Shown here: in pieces, positions 5,787 to 6,836 of the stretch
Position numbering within the stretch: position 1 is the first letter of the stretch
Layout of the letters: each line of letters starts with the position of its first letter
Source: Solirubrobacteraceae bacterium
GTDB taxonomy: Bacteria; Actinomycetota; Thermoleophilia; Solirubrobacterales; Solirubrobacteraceae
Assembly: GCA_030151725.1 (NCBI GenBank)
Contig: JASLDD010000046.1
Location: forward strand, 1-6,836
Reading direction: 5' to 3'
Length of the DNA stretch: 6,836 nucleotides
Position numbers and translations under genes: made by a program
The notes under the pieces: model-generated
The model's input: only the letters and a program-made list of their open reading frames with translations
Databases searched by the model: none
Told to the model about the DNA's origin: nothing

Positions 5787-6557
5787 GTGACGACCGACAC
5801 ACCCCCCAAGCCCGAGGCCATTCGCGTCCACATCTCGGGAAGCGTCCAGGGCGTCGGCTTTCGCGATGCCACGCGACAATGCGCGCAGAGCCTCGGCGTA
5901 ATGGGCTGGGTACGCAACACCGAGGACGGCTCCGTCGAGGTCCATGCCGAGGGTGATCAGAGCGCGGTGGTCGAGCTCGTCGAGTTCCTGCACAAAGGGC
6001 CGCCAGGCGCCGCCGTCACCGACGTGGCCGTGGAGAAAGCGCGCGTCGAGGGTCACGAGCAGTTCGCCGTGCGCGGTGTGAGCGCCGGTGCGTTCGTCGT
6101 GCAGGAGCACGCCGCCACCACCCATCACTTCGATCTGCGCCTCGAGGTGGACGGGATCATGCGATCGTGGGCCGTGCCCAAGGGTCCCTCCATGGACCCG
6201 GCCGCCAAGCGCCTGGCCGTTCAGGTCGAGGACCACGGTATGACCCACAATGGCTTTGAGGGTCCAACCGATGGCGGCGGCGTCGCCATCTGGGACCGCG
6301 GCCACTACGAGCAGGGTGGGAGGGTGCCCTGGCCCGAGGCGCTCGAGCGCGGGCACGCCGTCTTCGTGTTGCACGGCGAGAAGCTCCGTGGCGGGTTTGC
6401 GTTGCAGCGAACGAGGCCCGGGACAAAGCCGCAGTGGTTGCTGATCAAGCGCCGCGACGAGCACGCCCGCCCGGGCTCAGACGTCCTCATCGAGCAGCCC
6501 GCGTCGGTCGTGAGCGGCCGCACGCTCGAGCAGATGATGGGCGAGCGCGACGTCTAG
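5787..6557 (+). CDS. Acylphosphatase / LigD-type 3'-phosphoesterase fusion protein
   Basis: A 256-residue two-domain protein. Residues about 12-97 are an acylphosphatase, which hydrolyses carboxyl-phosphate bonds: the loop HISGSVQGVGFR ends in catalytic Arg26, and Asn44 lies in GWVRNTEDGS at the correct 18-residue spacing. Residues about 99-222 match the phosphoesterase (PE) domain of the bacterial end-joining enzyme LigD, which trims 3' ribonucleotides or phosphates at DNA breaks. Spacing reproduces the recalled Pseudomonas LigD set His42, His48, Asp50, Arg52, Lys66, Arg76 and His84 as His108, His114, Asp116, Arg118, Lys132, Arg142 and His150. The Tyr88 position is His154, and the usual IPxGxYGxG loop is shortened to PTDGGG. 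There are no ligase or polymerase domains. The start is GTG at 5787, 22 nt after the GST gene; an in-frame GTG at 5733 would overlap that gene by 32 nt and add an unconserved tail. Confidence 0.88.
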   Translation: MTTDTPPKPEAIRVHISGSVQGVGFRDATRQCAQSLGVMGWVRNTEDGSVEVHAEGDQSAVVELVEFLHKGPPGAAVTDVAVEKARVEGHEQFAVRGVSAGAFVVQEHAATTHHFDLRLEVDGIMRSWAVPKGPSMDPAAKRLAVQVEDHGMTHNGFEGPTDGGGVAIWDRGHYEQGGRVPWPEALERGHAVFVLHGEKLRGGFALQRTRPGTKPQWLLIKRRDEHARPGSDVLIEQPASVVSGRTLEQMMGERDV

Positions 6558-6631
6558 GTCGGCTCCGCCGGGGGCCCCTCGCCGGCGATCAGCGTGCGCT
6601 GCATCCAGGCCACGTCGTGCCAGGCGCCGTC
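6554..6631 (-). pseudogene. 3' remnant of a phosphinothricin-type GNAT acetyltransferase
   Basis: On the minus strand in the frame ending TAG at 6556-6554, the last 25 or so codons read GAWHDVAWMQRTLIAGEGPP and on to the stop. Nearly all third positions in this stretch are G or C, while the same bases in the neighbouring frame are mixed, so this frame was the coding one. The motif GxWHDVxxxQ resembles the C-terminal tail of Bar/Pat-like phosphinothricin acetyltransferases. The acetyl-CoA-binding core is missing: just upstream the coding signal switches to an Ig-like domain in another frame. The stop overlaps the stop of the acylphosphatase-phosphoesterase gene within CTAG at 6554-6557. The similarity is recalled, not searched. 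Confidence 0.5.
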
Positions 6632-6836
6632 CGGCTGGGTCGGTGGCGCGGACGGCGAAGGTGTGGGTGCCGGTAGCGGTGGAGCCGGTCCATCTGAACG
6701 GTGAGGCGCAGGGATCGAAGCTGCCGCCGTCGATGCTGCAGCTGAAACGAGAGCCGGGTTCGCTGGAGAAGAAGAGGAAGCTTGGCTCCCAGTTGAGGGT
6801 GGTGCCGGAGTTCGTGCCCGAGTAGATGAATGTGTC
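6630..6836 (-). CDS. Ig-like repeat domain of a large surface or secreted protein (partial)
   Basis: On the minus strand from the right edge, 69 residues form one Ig-like repeat: DTFIYSGTNSGTTLNWEPSF, then FSSEPGSRFSCSIDGGSF, DPCASP, and THTFAVRATDPAG. The two cysteines (SRFSC, DPC), the SSEPGS turn and the closing HTFAVRATDPAG are the pattern of tandem beta-sandwich repeats in extracellular proteins of Solirubrobacterales-like actinobacteria; the domain would lie outside the cell or in a binding module. Third positions are strongly G/C in this frame. The gene continues beyond the window. After RATDPAG (6630) the frame loses its coding character, although it stays open to a TGA at 6479-6477 inside the fusion gene on the other strand. 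The natural end is therefore not visible. Confidence 0.6.

Noticed and set aside
5748..6464. Minus-strand open frame of 238 codons opposite the fusion gene
   Set aside because: It is the antisense shadow of the acylphosphatase and phosphoesterase domains, both of which keep catalytic residues on the plus strand.
6566..6587. CGCCGG/CCGGCG hairpin just after the fusion gene as a terminator
   Set aside because: It has a 10-base loop and no T-tract, lies in the coding tail of the minus-strand remnant, and such GC hairpins arise often by chance here.
6643..6825. Plus-strand open frame of 60 codons near the right edge
   Set aside because: It is antisense to the Ig-like repeat, which has a clear domain pattern and G/C-rich third positions on the minus strand.

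Overview
The window looks like chromosomal DNA from a high-GC actinobacterium, possibly of the Thermoleophilia/Solirubrobacterales type. The reasons are strong G/C preference at third codon positions, several GTG starts, an apparently leaderless operon start, an ArsR + SRPBCC gene pair, and an Ig-like repeat domain of a kind I associate with Solirubrobacterales surface proteins. The taxonomic placement is inference. The window is densely coded, with no gene-free stretch above 100 bp. I saw no tRNA, rRNA, CRISPR array or insertion sequence.

Left part (2-1763, + strand): the 3' end of a GNAT acetyltransferase is followed by a short AT-rich gap with a clear palindromic operator. Then comes a three-gene set: an ArsR-family repressor, an AHSA1-type SRPBCC protein overlapping it by 8 nt, and a second, polyketide-cyclase-like SRPBCC protein 37 nt further on. 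This is probably one autoregulated operon for small-molecule sensing or binding.

Middle part (5133 down to 1807, - strand): a tightly coupled four-gene operon. A near-consensus promoter (-35 TTGACT, 17-bp spacer, -10 TAGATT) predicts transcription starting about on a GTG codon, so the first message is probably leaderless. The order is HFARW protein A (203 aa), HFARW protein B (176 aa), DyP-type haem peroxidase (472 aa), and an AiiA-like metallo-beta-lactamase-fold lactonase/hydrolase (245 aa). The junctions overlap by 4, 1 and 4 nt. Proteins A and B share the same run of motifs in the same order, so they look like diverged paralogues. I think this is the window's best candidate for a little-described system: a DyP peroxidase with two dedicated partner proteins and a hydrolase.

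Right part (5186-6557, + strand): a glutathione S-transferase-like protein, diverging from the DyP operon, is followed by a gene fusing an N-terminal acylphosphatase domain to a C-terminal LigD-type 3'-phosphoesterase domain. Catalytic residues of both domains are largely intact. The phosphoesterase domain has a shortened glycine loop and His in place of a conserved Tyr.

Right edge (6554-6836, - strand): the coding signal changes frame. An Ig-like repeat domain entering from the right edge stops abruptly near 6630. In the next frame it is followed by what looks like the last 25 or so codons of a phosphinothricin-type GNAT acetyltransferase, whose stop codon shares a CTAG with the stop of the fusion gene. 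This is either a recombination scar or an assembly join.
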